IMG/VR virus record: IMGVR_UViG_3300042554_002645
Span: 1 to 29,237 of that record
DNA length: 29,237 nucleotides
Reading direction: 5' to 3' (one strand)
Origin: a virus
Shown here: in pieces, positions 15,104 through 22,349 of the stretch
Layout of the letters: every line of letters begins with the position of its first letter
Position numbering within the stretch: position 1 is the first letter of the stretch
Notes under the pieces: model-generated
The model's input: only the letters and a program-made list of their open reading frames with translations
Databases searched by the model: none
Told to the model about the DNA's origin: nothing
Made by a program: the position numbers and the translations under genes

Positions 15104-15946
15104 ATGGCCCTGCACTCTGACGACATCTACGTGCCGACCGTCGAGCCCGTCGTGGACGCCCACCAGCGCGACGCCAACGCCACCAACCGCAGCCGCATCG
15201 ACGCCGAGACGCCCGAGGCCGACCCGCTCCGCGAGCGCGCGGCGGCCGAAGACCGCGTGCCCACCGGCTTCGTCATCCCGCTGTACATCGCCGAGAAGTT
15301 CTCGGTCAACAAGCGCAGCGACGGCAGCTTCTCGCTGACGCCGTTCCCGCACTTCCTCCGCGACATGACCGACGACATCGAGCGGATCGCCGCCTGCAGC
15401 AACTCGCGCTTCGGCCCGAAGAGCGAGGAGGCCGAGTGGCTCAAGCGCCTCACGGAGATCGAAGCGGAGCGGCAGGAGCTGTACACCAGCTTCAAGGACG
15501 TCCCCGACAGCGAGAAGTACAGCCCCCTCGGCCGGGCAGCCCGCGCCTCGCTGGACCTCGCCTACACGTTCGCGTGGCAGTCGGCGGTCACGACGTTCGA
15601 GGCCCTCGAGTGGACCGCGCGCGACGCCGCGAAGGGCAACAACCCCATGGACCTGCACCTGCGGAACGAGCGCTTCGCCGCGAAGGGCCCCCGGGCCGAC
15701 AAGTACGAGTCGCTCGCCGCGGCCGCGTACCAGTCGCTCCCGAAGCACCTGCGGCAGACGCCGAAGGTCTTCGCGCAGGCGGCCATCCAGGCCAACATCT
15801 GGACGATGGCCAGCATCTACAGCAAGGAGCTGCGGAAGCTGGCCAGCGAGACCGTCCAGACCCCGGCCCCCGCCTCGCCGGAGGCGAAGGCCAACGCGCG
15901 GCTGGCGTACGAGGCCACCCGGGCCTCGCGGAAGCACGCCGCGTAG
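15104..15946 (+). CDS. 280-residue protein of unknown function
   Basis: The ATG at 15104 is the first start after the previous stop (7-bp gap). The product is acidic at the N-terminus (DDIYVPTVEPVVDAHQRD, then RIDAETPEADPLRER) and mostly helical beyond. A conserved-looking core reads TGFVIPLYIAEKFSVNKRSDGSFSLTPFPHFLRDM. The end is Ala/Lys-rich (ANARLAYEATRASRKHAA). Codons are strongly GC-ending. It is the last gene before an intrinsic terminator, so it is probably well expressed. I do not recognise a domain. Confidence 0.75.
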   Translation: MALHSDDIYVPTVEPVVDAHQRDANATNRSRIDAETPEADPLRERAAAEDRVPTGFVIPLYIAEKFSVNKRSDGSFSLTPFPHFLRDMTDDIERIAACSNSRFGPKSEEAEWLKRLTEIEAERQELYTSFKDVPDSEKYSPLGRAARASLDLAYTFAWQSAVTTFEALEWTARDAAKGNNPMDLHLRNERFAAKGPRADKYESLAAAAYQSLPKHLRQTPKVFAQAAIQANIWTMASIYSKELRKLASETVQTPAPASPEAKANARLAYEATRASRKHAA

Positions 15947-15958
15947 GAGGGGAGTACT

Positions 15959-16005
15959 CCGTCAGTCGGCCAGGGCGCAAGCCCTGGTCGGCTGGCGGTT
16001 CTTTC
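15959..16005 (+). terminator. Intrinsic terminator with GCAA tetraloop (second)
   Basis: An 18-bp stem (15959-15976 with 15981-15998, three G-U wobbles) closed by GCAA and followed by TTCTTTC. It has the same design as the terminator at 14392 although the stem sequence is different. It separates the third small operon from the replication block. Confidence 0.85.
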
Positions 16006-16031
16006 AAGACCAGGAACGAGGTGGTCCGCCC

Positions 16032-16235
16032 ATGAAGGACTGGAAGTACAAGCTCTTCGTCAAGTTCGCCGACCAGAGCGTATTCGAGGGCGTCTACGAG
16101 CGCGTCGAACACGCCTACTCCGTGATCCGCGACACGCGCCAAAAGCAGAACCCCACGTTTATCCAGCTCGACATGGACTACGTGGCGGCGAATGGGCTGG
16201 CCCGGAGCACGACGCTCAAGCAGTGGAGGCGGTGA
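16032..16235 (+). CDS. 67-residue protein opening the replication block
   Basis: Reads MKDWKYKLFVKFADQSVFEG, then VYERVEHAYSVIRDTRQKQN and so on. A small alpha/beta-looking protein; no family recognised. Its TGA overlaps the ATG of the JAB-domain gene (TGATG), so the two are probably co-translated. It is the first gene after the 15959 terminator. Confidence 0.65.
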   Translation: MKDWKYKLFVKFADQSVFEGVYERVEHAYSVIRDTRQKQNPTFIQLDMDYVAANGLARSTTLKQWRR

Positions 16236-16708
16236 TGCTCTACGTGAAGCACAACGGCCGCTACCGCCTGGCCGAGGACGAGGTGGTCTACGAGGCCTAC
16301 GCCAGGCTCATCGCGACCAAGTTCCAGCGCGGCCGGCAACTCGCCAGCCCGTGCGATACCGAGGACTTCCTCATCGCCCAACTCCAGCACAAGGAGGAAG
16401 AGCACTTCGGGATGGTCTCCCTTGACAACCGGCACCGCATCCTCAGTTACGACGTGCTCTTCCACGGCACAATCGACAACACCACCGTCTATCCCCGGGT
16501 TTTGGTGCGGCATGCGCTCAAAATCAACGCCGCCGCGGTGATTCTCGCCCATAATCACCCTTCCGGCGAGGCAGAACCGAGCGATGCCGACCGGACCATT
16601 ACCCGTCGTATCCGCGACGCACTCGAGCTCGTGGACATCCGCCTGCTCGACCACCTGGTCGTAGGCAGCGGACGCTGTATTTCCCTGGCTGCACGAGGCC
16701 TGCTGTGA
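16235..16708 (+). CDS. RadC-like JAB/JAMM domain protein
   Basis: A 157-residue protein with the RadC-type JAMM signature HNHPSG followed by PSDAD (H106, H108, S110, D119) and a likely catalytic Glu in EEEHFGMVSLD (about 55-56). The C-terminal LLDHLVVGSG is also RadC-like. The helix-hairpin-helix region that precedes this domain in full-length RadC (about 220 residues) is missing. JAMM domains are zinc-dependent peptidases or isopeptidases in other families; RadC itself has no settled activity. ATG at 16235 chosen because GGAGG lies 5 bases upstream and it overlaps the previous stop. Its own stop overlaps the polymerase start (GTGA). Confidence 0.88.
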   Translation: MLYVKHNGRYRLAEDEVVYEAYARLIATKFQRGRQLASPCDTEDFLIAQLQHKEEEHFGMVSLDNRHRILSYDVLFHGTIDNTTVYPRVLVRHALKINAAAVILAHNHPSGEAEPSDADRTITRRIRDALELVDIRLLDHLVVGSGRCISLAARGLL

Positions 16709-18540
16709 CCGACATCCTCTACATCGACTTCGAGACGTACTGGGACAAGGACGTCACGCTCAAGAAGCTGAACTACACCGACTACATCACCCACCCCAAG
16801 TTCGCCGTCCACTGCGCCTCGGCCGTATGGAAAGGCGCCGAACGGTTTCTCGAATCCAGCGACATCCGCCCATTTCTCGAAGACGAGGTAGGCCAAAACG
16901 TCATTGCCGTGGCCCACAACGCCCACTTCGATGGCTACATCGCCCACCACTGCTACAACTGGCACCCGCGTGCCTGGCACTGCACCCAGGCAATGGGTGA
17001 CGCCGTGTTCCAGGGCGCAGTGGCTCGGTCACTCGATGCCCTGCTGCGGGCCTTCGGCCTGCCGCCCAAGCTGGAGATGCCCGACTTCAAGGCGCGGTAC
17101 TGGGGCGATCTTACCGACGAAGAGAAGCACCACATCGAGGAATACGCACGGCGCGACGTCAAGCATCTGCCCGAGCTGTACGAAGGCCTCAAAGCCCAGC
17201 TACCGCAGCGAGAGCTCGACTGCATGGCAGTCACCCTCGACATGTTCATGAAGCCTCGCCTCGAGCTCAACCGGGCGCTCGTCGAAGAAGCCCTGCAGAA
17301 TGCCGAGGGCCTGCGTAGCGAAGTACTCCAGGCCGCCGGCGTGGAAGAGAGCGAAGTGCGGTCGGACGACAAGTTCGCCGAGCTACTGATCGCTGCAGGC
17401 CTGGACAACCCCCCGCGGAAGTGGTCCGCCAAGCAGGACAAGGAAGTCTGGGCGTTCGCCAAGAGCGATGCCGCCTTCATGGCCCTGCAGGAATGCAGTA
17501 ACCCCCGCATCGAACAGCTCGTCGAGGCGCGCCTGGTCTGCAAGAGCAGCATCCACATCACGCGGGCCCAGCGCATGCTAACCATGGCGAAGCAGCCTGG
17601 CCGCAAGCTGGCCGTCTGCCTGAACTACGCCAAGGCGCACACCCTGCGGTGGACTGGCGGCAACAAGATGAACCTTCAGAACCTGGTCAAAGGGTCCAAG
17701 CTACGCCTGGCTATCGAAGCCCCCGACGGCTACGTGCTGGCGGTAGCCGACAGCTCGCAGATCGAGTGCCGCGACCTGGCCTGGCTCGCACGCGAGGATA
17801 AGCTCCTCGGAATCTTCCACGCCAAGGAAGACCCGTACCTCGACCTCGCGCGCGATGTCTTCCAGAAGCCACTCACGAAGAAGGAAAACCCCGTCGAGCG
17901 GTTCGTCGGCAAGACCGCAGTGCTCGGCCTTGGCTTCACAATGGGAGCACCGAAGTTCCAACTGTCTGTGAAGACGCTGTCGCGGAACCAGCTAGGGAAG
18001 GAGCTCGTGATAGAAGACGAGCTCGCGTACCGTGTAGTCGATACCTTCCGCTCGAAGTACTACCGGATACCGGTATTCTGGCAGTTGGCCGAGTGGGCCA
18101 TGAACCACCTGGCCTTCGGGGTAAGCACGAAACCCCTGGGCGACACCGGGCTCGAGGTAGACGCCAACGCGAAGCGCATCCTGTTCCCAAACGGCACCTG
18201 GCTGTACTACCCAGGGATCGGCCCCCGGGAAGACGGTAGCTGGGCCTACCTGGCAACACGCAAGGACCGTGTATACGAGAAACCAATCCATCGGGGCCTC
18301 CTGGTCGAGAACATCGTGCAGAAGCACGCTCGGGACATTATCGTCGAGCAGCTCCTGCGGGTGAACCCCCGGTACCCGGTGGTGATGACGACTCACGACG
18401 AGCTCGTGGCCCTGGTGCCCGAGAAAGAGGCCACGGAAGGCCTCGACTGGATCCTCGACAACATGCGCATCCCACCCGTCTGGGCACACGGGCTGCCCCT
18501 CGATGCCGAGGGCGGCTTCGCCAGGAACTACAGCAAGTAA
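16705..18540 (+). CDS. Family A DNA polymerase with 3'-5' exonuclease
   Basis: Replicative polymerase, 611 residues, without a 5'-3' nuclease domain. Exonuclease domain: DFET (D8, E10), HNAHFD (D76) and YARRD (Y147, D151). Polymerase domain: motif A at D349 (DSSQIECR), motif B with R399, K403, L407 and F411 (the O-helix), and motif C HDE (564-566). By alignment with E. coli Pol I, L407 equals position 762 (Phe in E. coli, Tyr in T7) and F411 equals Tyr766. Motif A has Ser where Tyr is usual. GTG start overlapping the JAB gene's stop; the stop overlaps the next gene (TAATG). Surrounded by other replication genes. Confidence 0.95.
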   Translation: MTDILYIDFETYWDKDVTLKKLNYTDYITHPKFAVHCASAVWKGAERFLESSDIRPFLEDEVGQNVIAVAHNAHFDGYIAHHCYNWHPRAWHCTQAMGDAVFQGAVARSLDALLRAFGLPPKLEMPDFKARYWGDLTDEEKHHIEEYARRDVKHLPELYEGLKAQLPQRELDCMAVTLDMFMKPRLELNRALVEEALQNAEGLRSEVLQAAGVEESEVRSDDKFAELLIAAGLDNPPRKWSAKQDKEVWAFAKSDAAFMALQECSNPRIEQLVEARLVCKSSIHITRAQRMLTMAKQPGRKLAVCLNYAKAHTLRWTGGNKMNLQNLVKGSKLRLAIEAPDGYVLAVADSSQIECRDLAWLAREDKLLGIFHAKEDPYLDLARDVFQKPLTKKENPVERFVGKTAVLGLGFTMGAPKFQLSVKTLSRNQLGKELVIEDELAYRVVDTFRSKYYRIPVFWQLAEWAMNHLAFGVSTKPLGDTGLEVDANAKRILFPNGTWLYYPGIGPREDGSWAYLATRKDRVYEKPIHRGLLVENIVQKHARDIIVEQLLRVNPRYPVVMTTHDELVALVPEKEATEGLDWILDNMRIPPVWAHGLPLDAEGGFARNYSK

Positions 18541-18776
18541 TGGACGCCTACATCATGCTGCGTTGCCCTAGCTGCGCCGGGCCAGAGCACGTCCTGCTGG
18601 GCGAGCTCGGCTCTTTCACCTGGTTCCGCTGCCGCCACTGCGGGATCCAATTCCACCTCGACAACACGGACCGGAGCCTGTATGGACTTGATGATAGACC
18701 TGGAGACCCTGGGAACGCGAGCGGGAGCCCCAGTGATCACGATCGGGGCAGTACTTTTCGACCCGCTGGCGACTGA
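18540..18776 (+). CDS. Small zinc-ribbon protein
   Basis: A 78-residue protein whose first half is a zinc ribbon: LRCPSC ... RCRHCGIQFHLD (Cys pairs at about 9/12 and 31/34). The ATG overlaps the polymerase stop. The last 32 residues (GLDDRPGDPGNASGSPSDHD...) overlap the exonuclease gene by 95 bp in another frame and are low in complexity, so only the ribbon part is likely to be functional. Possible polymerase or transcription accessory factor. Confidence 0.6.
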   Translation: MDAYIMLRCPSCAGPEHVLLGELGSFTWFRCRHCGIQFHLDNTDRSLYGLDDRPGDPGNASGSPSDHDRGSTFRPAGD

Positions 18777-19326
18777 CACCGTCGAGGGGCTCCTGTCCAG
18801 GAGCTTCTACCGGGCGATCAGCATCACCGAGGCCGTCAACAACTCGGACGGCGTGGCCGGCGACACCCTCGAGTGGTGGTTCCGGCAGAGCGACGAAGCC
18901 ATCAAGGCCCTGGTCGCCGACCCCATCTACAGCACCAGCCAGGCCCTCGAAGCCTTCTACCACTACGCCGAGAGCCGGGGAATGGGCTGGACTGCCGAGT
19001 TCTTCCCGGAGCATCCGCACCTCCCCAAGGTCGGCCGGGTCTGGGCCAAGAGCCCCGACTTCGACTGCAAGATGATGGAGTCGCTCTGGCGGCGCTTCCC
19101 CAAGTGGTACGCCTGGCCGTACCGCTACAACCAATACCGCTGCGTCAGGACGCTGATGGACCTGGCCTGGCCCTCGGGGCCAGGGGGGCGGCCGATCTTC
19201 GACGTGGGGGCCAAGCACGACGCCCGCGTCGACGCCGTCGAGCAGGCCCTGACCGTCCAGGCCGGCCACCGCGCCCTGGGACTCAGCGAAAGCGTCCAGT
19301 TTTTCAACTACAAGGTGAGCCCATGA
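18682..19326 (+). CDS. 3'-5' exonuclease, Rv2179c-like DEDDh family
   Basis: A 214-residue nuclease. Motif I is MIDLETLGT (D6, E8), followed by APVITIGAVLFDP. The middle contains EWWFRQSDEAI and VWAKSPDFDCKMME (motif II acidic residues), and the last motif is KHDARVDAVEQ (H...D). This order and the 'DLETLGT...PVI.IGAV' opening fit the exoribonuclease Rv2179c-like domain (related to RNase T and ExoVIII types found in phages). A 3'-5' trimming activity on DNA or RNA is expected. Start has GGAG 7 bases upstream. The stop overlaps the next gene (ATGA). Confidence 0.88.
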   Translation: MDLMIDLETLGTRAGAPVITIGAVLFDPLATDTVEGLLSRSFYRAISITEAVNNSDGVAGDTLEWWFRQSDEAIKALVADPIYSTSQALEAFYHYAESRGMGWTAEFFPEHPHLPKVGRVWAKSPDFDCKMMESLWRRFPKWYAWPYRYNQYRCVRTLMDLAWPSGPGGRPIFDVGAKHDARVDAVEQALTVQAGHRALGLSESVQFFNYKVSP

Positions 19327-19724
19327 CCGTCAAAGCATGCCAAGAGGCAGACCTTAAAGTCCGCGCCTCCGACATCGACGTCTCCGCCGGCAAGATCTGC
19401 ATCCAGCTACCGGCGAAGCTCAACTTCCTCTTCGACGAGGAGGTCGAGCAGTTCCTGAACCGGGTCGGCATGAAGACCCTCCCGTTCAAGCTCGAAGAGG
19501 AACTCGGTATCGACCCCAGCGAATGGCTGACTCCCTACAACACTGGGCCACTAATCGAGATCGACCTGGAAGACTGCCCCAAGCTCGCCGGCCTGACGTC
19601 CTCAGACACTGAGTACGAAGTCACTTCGATCGTGGCCACGTACATCGACTACCTCGTCACCGAGTCACTGTGGCGCTGGGTGTCGATCATCGGCGGCCGT
19701 GAGGACCCCTACAAAGCACCCTGA
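19323..19724 (+). CDS. 133-residue acidic protein, last gene of replication block
   Basis: Starts MTVKACQEADLKVRASDIDV at an ATG overlapping the exonuclease stop. Acidic, with an alternating alpha/beta look (KLNFLFDEEVEQFLNRVGMKTLPFKLEEELG, then LIEIDLEDCPKLAGLTSSDTEYEV). No family recognised. The stop is followed 2 bp later by the first copy of a palindrome that also marks the other end of the gene-free region. Confidence 0.7.
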   Translation: MTVKACQEADLKVRASDIDVSAGKICIQLPAKLNFLFDEEVEQFLNRVGMKTLPFKLEEELGIDPSEWLTPYNTGPLIEIDLEDCPKLAGLTSSDTEYEVTSIVATYIDYLVTESLWRWVSIIGGREDPYKAP

Positions 19725-19725
19725 A

Positions 19726-19741
19726 TTCTTGCACCGCAAGA
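19726..19741. promoter_or_regulatory. Operator-like palindrome, copy 1
   Basis: TTCTTGCACCGCAAGA contains TCTTGC-ACC-GCAAGA, with 6-bp perfect arms and a 3-bp spacer. It begins 2 bp after the stop of the preceding gene. The same site, differing by one base in the spacer, recurs at 20208. Confidence 0.6.
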
Positions 19742-19860
19742 AGAAGCAAGCCAGGCCCGCCGAAGGCGTCTCAAAAGTTCTCAACTAACTTTTTGGGGGA
19801 GGGGTTCGGAGCTGGACTGGATTCTGGCGCGCCCAACAGGTGCCATTTCCCCTATATATT

Positions 19861-19896
19861 AGAAGAAGAAGAAGAAGAAGAAGAAGAAGAAGAAGA
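19861..19896 (+). repeat. AGA trinucleotide microsatellite, 12 perfect copies
   Basis: Twelve uninterrupted AGA triplets (36 bp), flanked by TATATATT on the left and TATAGAGAAATATA on the right. A pure purine tract of this length can form triplex or unwound DNA and is rare in phage genomes. Not inside any gene. Confidence 0.95.
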
Positions 19897-20207
19897 TATA
19901 GAGAAATATACTTTAGCTTTTTGAGCCCCCTAGCGAAATCAACGACTTAGCCACTAAACTTTCCCTCACGGGCTTCTTGATCTCAAGCAGATTTGGTTGA
20001 CCGGCGCTGGCGTTCGGGGTTTGGGGTTCTCCCGCCAAAAATTTGGCTACTGCATCACAGCAATCTTAGCTGCACAGCAACATCAACCTTGTAAGATTTC
20101 CCGACACATTTCCGCACTGCAGCACGGATTTCACAACTTTCCTTTGTCCACCTAGTGGCCGAGTCACTCAGTCACTGCGTCGCAGCACGCGTGATTCTGA
20201 GCCCATT

Positions 20208-20223
20208 TTCTTGCACTGCAAGA
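20208..20223. promoter_or_regulatory. Operator-like palindrome, copy 2, next to ribosome site
   Basis: TTCTTGCACTGCAAGA, with the same 6-bp arms as copy 1. Its right arm runs into AGAGG, the ribosome site of the gene at 20231, so binding or hairpin formation would affect expression of the rightward unit. Confidence 0.6.
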
Positions 20224-20230
20224 GGCACCA

Positions 20231-20362
20231 ATGGACCCCAATGACACCCCCGACTACGAGCGCTGGTGGGACCCCACCCAGGACGCCAACTACGAGCACA
20301 AGTTGGCCGATGACCACGATCGCAGTGACGCAGTGAAGGAGGCGCAGCGATGGCCCCAGTGA
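20231..20362 (+). CDS. 43-residue acidic protein, first gene of right arm
   Basis: Reads MDPNDTPDYERWWDPTQDAN, then YEHKLADDHDRSDAVKEAQRWPQ. Very acidic and Trp-rich for its size. GAGG is 5 bases upstream of the ATG. It overlaps the next gene by 13 bp and that gene's strong ribosome site lies inside it. Position directly after the control region suggests early expression. Function unknown. Confidence 0.6.
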   Translation: MDPNDTPDYERWWDPTQDANYEHKLADDHDRSDAVKEAQRWPQ

Positions 20363-20688
20363 CCACGACCAAGCTCGGCAAGATCCTCAAGGCCTGGGTC
20401 GGCTTCGGCGGCTACCAGGACGCCCAGTTCGGCTACGGCTTCGAGCTGGGCGGCACCGACTGGTCTACCCAGGACTTCTGGGGCTTCTGGGCGAACGAGC
20501 CCAACGACGACAGTACCTGGGGCTCCCTTGACCAGAACACCGCCTGGGGGAAGGCAAACCGAGACCTCATCGCGGCTTTGGTCAAGGCCAAAGCCACAAG
20601 GCTCGAGGAGCTTCGCGACAAGCCCGTCCAGGCCATCTTCGTCAACGACCGGCTCGTCTCCTGGCGGATCCTCGAGGAGGTCCTGTGA
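20350..20688 (+). CDS. Conserved phage protein, function unknown
   Basis: A 112-residue protein. The opening KILKAWVGFGGYQDAQFGYGFELGGTDWSTQDFWGFWA and the end PVQAIFVNDRLVSWRILEEVL fit a pattern I associate with a small conserved phage protein: 'G.GGYQ.AQ.G..F.L.G..W...DFWG' followed by 'KPV...F..N.L.SWRIL.EVL'. No activity is known to me. GAAGGAGG is 7 bases upstream. Stop overlaps the next GTG start. Confidence 0.75.
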   Translation: MAPVTTTKLGKILKAWVGFGGYQDAQFGYGFELGGTDWSTQDFWGFWANEPNDDSTWGSLDQNTAWGKANRDLIAALVKAKATRLEELRDKPVQAIFVNDRLVSWRILEEVL

Positions 20689-21281
20689 GCACGTACGGCA
20701 CCATCTACGACAAGTGCGGCGAGCCCATCTACACGTCTGCTTTCGACTGGCCCAGGATGGTCAACCTCCTGGAAGAAGCTGTTGCGGCCAGAGTCATCCT
20801 CGAAAGCGCCGACCTCCACGGAACCTACCTCGGCTACGGCAATTTCCGTCAGGCAGAATTCTCGAACGCCATTTTCGATGACGCCGAGGCCATCGGGACC
20901 AGCTTCAACGAAGCGTGCCTCGAGGGGGCGTCTTTCCAGAGAACCGCCCTCCGCGGCGCCTGCTTCTACGGGGCTAACTTGGCGGGGGCCAATTTTCTGG
21001 GCGCCATCGATCTGCATCGTGCCCGATTTGACCCCCGTACCATCATCGACGAAGACACCAGAGGCCTGGACGGGATCTTCGTCGCCGGGCCTGTCGGTTC
21101 CCGCGACGACCAGGTGCAGTTTGTCCGCATTGGCCCTGAGATCTACGTCAAGGCCGGGTGTTTCTCGGGCACGCTCGAGCAGTTCAAGCGAGCGGTTTAC
21201 GAGACCCATGGCGACGAGAGCATCCACTACTACAACTACGAGTCGCTCTGGCACGTCGCCGAGTCGCGCTTGACAGCCTAG
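20685..21281 (+). CDS. Pentapeptide-repeat protein
   Basis: A 198-residue protein starting at GTG with GAGGAGG 4 bases upstream. Residues about 35-116 are pentapeptide repeats of the A(D/N)LxX/x(F/L)xxA type (ILESADLHGTYLGYGNF, AEFSNAIFDDAEAIGTSF, ALRGACFYGANLAGANFLGA). These build a right-handed square beta-helix. The C-terminal part (VGSRDDQVQFV...VKAGCFSGTLEQFKRAVYETHGD) resembles a tail found on other phage pentapeptide proteins. Some members of this repeat class mimic DNA and bind gyrase; whether this one does cannot be told from the sequence. Confidence 0.88.
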   Translation: MSTYGTIYDKCGEPIYTSAFDWPRMVNLLEEAVAARVILESADLHGTYLGYGNFRQAEFSNAIFDDAEAIGTSFNEACLEGASFQRTALRGACFYGANLAGANFLGAIDLHRARFDPRTIIDEDTRGLDGIFVAGPVGSRDDQVQFVRIGPEIYVKAGCFSGTLEQFKRAVYETHGDESIHYYNYESLWHVAESRLTA

Positions 21282-21289
21282 GAGGCAGC

Positions 21290-21745
21290 ATGAGCGAATG
21301 TTCCTGGGAGAAGGAGTTCTACCCGATCGAGGCGGGCACTATTGCCACCCGATACAGCCGCGGTGAGGCCACCCTGGTTGACCTCGTCGAGCATAGCCTC
21401 AACAAGTGGATTGGGCTGCGCCGCCACAACCTCGAGAAGCACGACGTACTCGAGATCAACCCCTGGGGGTATATAGACCCACCAATTCTGGTGACCGCTT
21501 CGACGTGCTCACTCTGCCAGGCCTTTTATCAACCTTTCAACGAATATGATGATGACCCTTGCCAGAAGTGCCCGCTTTACCAGGCTCGTGGGAATATTCC
21601 TTGCGATGCCGAGCGGGATGACGAAGAGCTCGCCCCGTATTACGAGTTCTTCCAGGGAGACGAGACTCCAGAGCCCATGATTTCCTGGCTCCGCAAGACC
21701 CTTGACTTCGTCACTGAGCAACAGCGCAACAAGGAACCCCGCTGA
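21290..21745 (+). CDS. Cysteine-containing 151-residue protein
   Basis: Starts MSECSWEKEFYPIEAGTIAT with TAGGAGG 6 bases upstream. A possible zinc site reads CSLCQAFYQP...DPCQKCPLYQARGNIPC (about 75-106): two CxxC pairs plus a fifth Cys. The N-terminal half is helical (LVDLVEHSLNKWIGLRRHNLEKHD). I recall similar small phage proteins with a 'C.LC......C..CPL....G..C' pattern but no assigned function. TGATG overlap with the next gene. Confidence 0.7.
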   Translation: MSECSWEKEFYPIEAGTIATRYSRGEATLVDLVEHSLNKWIGLRRHNLEKHDVLEINPWGYIDPPILVTASTCSLCQAFYQPFNEYDDDPCQKCPLYQARGNIPCDAERDDEELAPYYEFFQGDETPEPMISWLRKTLDFVTEQQRNKEPR

Positions 21746-21936
21746 TGAGCAACGAGTTCTTCGCCACCATCATGACGACCATCGTCGTCACTGGCGCTTG
21801 CATCGTCTTCGGGGCGCTTATCTCGGTCTTCGCTCACGACGACATCGCCCAGGACTGCGAGCGCTACGGCGCTTTCTACGTCGGCGACGACCGCTACGAA
21901 TGCCGGCCGGCGACGTTCAACCAGCCGGAGCCGTGA
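21745..21936 (+). CDS. Single-pass membrane protein, 63 residues
   Basis: MSNEFFATIMTTIVVTGACI, then VFGALISVFAHDD: one transmembrane helix (about 6-30). A short soluble end with two Cys follows (CERYGAFYVGDDRYECRPATF). Start overlaps the previous stop. The C-terminal 'C...G.fY.gd..Y.C.p' suggests a disulphide if it faces the periplasm. Function unknown. Confidence 0.7.
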   Translation: MSNEFFATIMTTIVVTGACIVFGALISVFAHDDIAQDCERYGAFYVGDDRYECRPATFNQPEP

Positions 21937-22152
21937 GTGACAGGGAGTAACCCATGCCCCTGGGAAGGCAAGTACCAGAAAAGCGCTGAAGAGGCCACAC
22001 GCCTCTTGTGCAACTTGGTCACTGCGTCACTGGGCGACAGCCCCAATGAGCAACTCCTGACCTGGTACATCAAACACCGGCAGATCGATCTCCAGCGAGC
22101 CGAAGCCGACATCGCCCGCGCCAAAGATCTACTGAAAGGCTGGAAACCATGA
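21937..22152 (+). CDS. 71-residue helical protein
   Basis: Uses GTG at 21937, directly after the previous stop; no ATG is available in frame near the start. Product MTGSNPCPWEGKYQKSAEEA, then a helical body LLTWYIKHRQIDLQRAEADIARAKDLLKG. A TCACT octamer pair (22017-22034) lies inside the coding sequence. Function unknown. ATGA overlap with the next gene. Confidence 0.6.
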   Translation: MTGSNPCPWEGKYQKSAEEATRLLCNLVTASLGDSPNEQLLTWYIKHRQIDLQRAEADIARAKDLLKGWKP

Positions 22153-22349
22153 CCACGTCACTGCGTAACTGCCTCCGTAATGTCCGGGCAACTTTGCTGC
22201 TCATGCCGAATCCTGCCAGCATTCGCGACAGCAGTAACCCCCGACACGGCGACTACTACGACGAAGACTACGCCTACTGGTACAACGGCGAGCGCATCGA
22301 CTTGCTCGAGGAGATCAACATGGTGCTTGGTTCGGAGGACAACGTGTGA
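22149..22349 (+). CDS. 66-residue small protein
   Basis: Reads MTTSLRNCLRNVRATLLLMP, then NPASIRDSSNPRHGDYYDEDYAYWYNGERIDLLEEINMVLGSEDNV. The Tyr/Asp-rich middle and acidic end are unusual. Start overlaps the previous stop (ATGA). It contains GGAGGA near its 3' end, which serves as the ribosome site for the next tiny gene. Function unknown. Confidence 0.6.
   Translation: MTTSLRNCLRNVRATLLLMPNPASIRDSSNPRHGDYYDEDYAYWYNGERIDLLEEINMVLGSEDNV

Larger units (their letters stand above)
19725..20230. other. Gene-free AT-richer control region, origin candidate
   Basis: A 506-bp stretch without a convincing gene, clearly less GC-rich than its neighbours. From left to right it holds palindrome copy 1 (19726), an AT-rich block CCTATATATT, twelve AGA triplets and GATATAGAGAAATATAC (about 19851-19911). 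Then come the inverted repeat GCCAAA-AA-TTTGGC (20034-20047), a TCACT octamer cluster (20151-20182) and palindrome copy 2 (20208). These features fit a replication origin or main control region; this is inference. Confidence 0.5.

Noticed and set aside
19725-20230. Sigma70 promoter calls in the control region
   Set aside because: TTGACC near 20000 has no acceptable -10 element at 16-18 bp; other pairs were equally weak.
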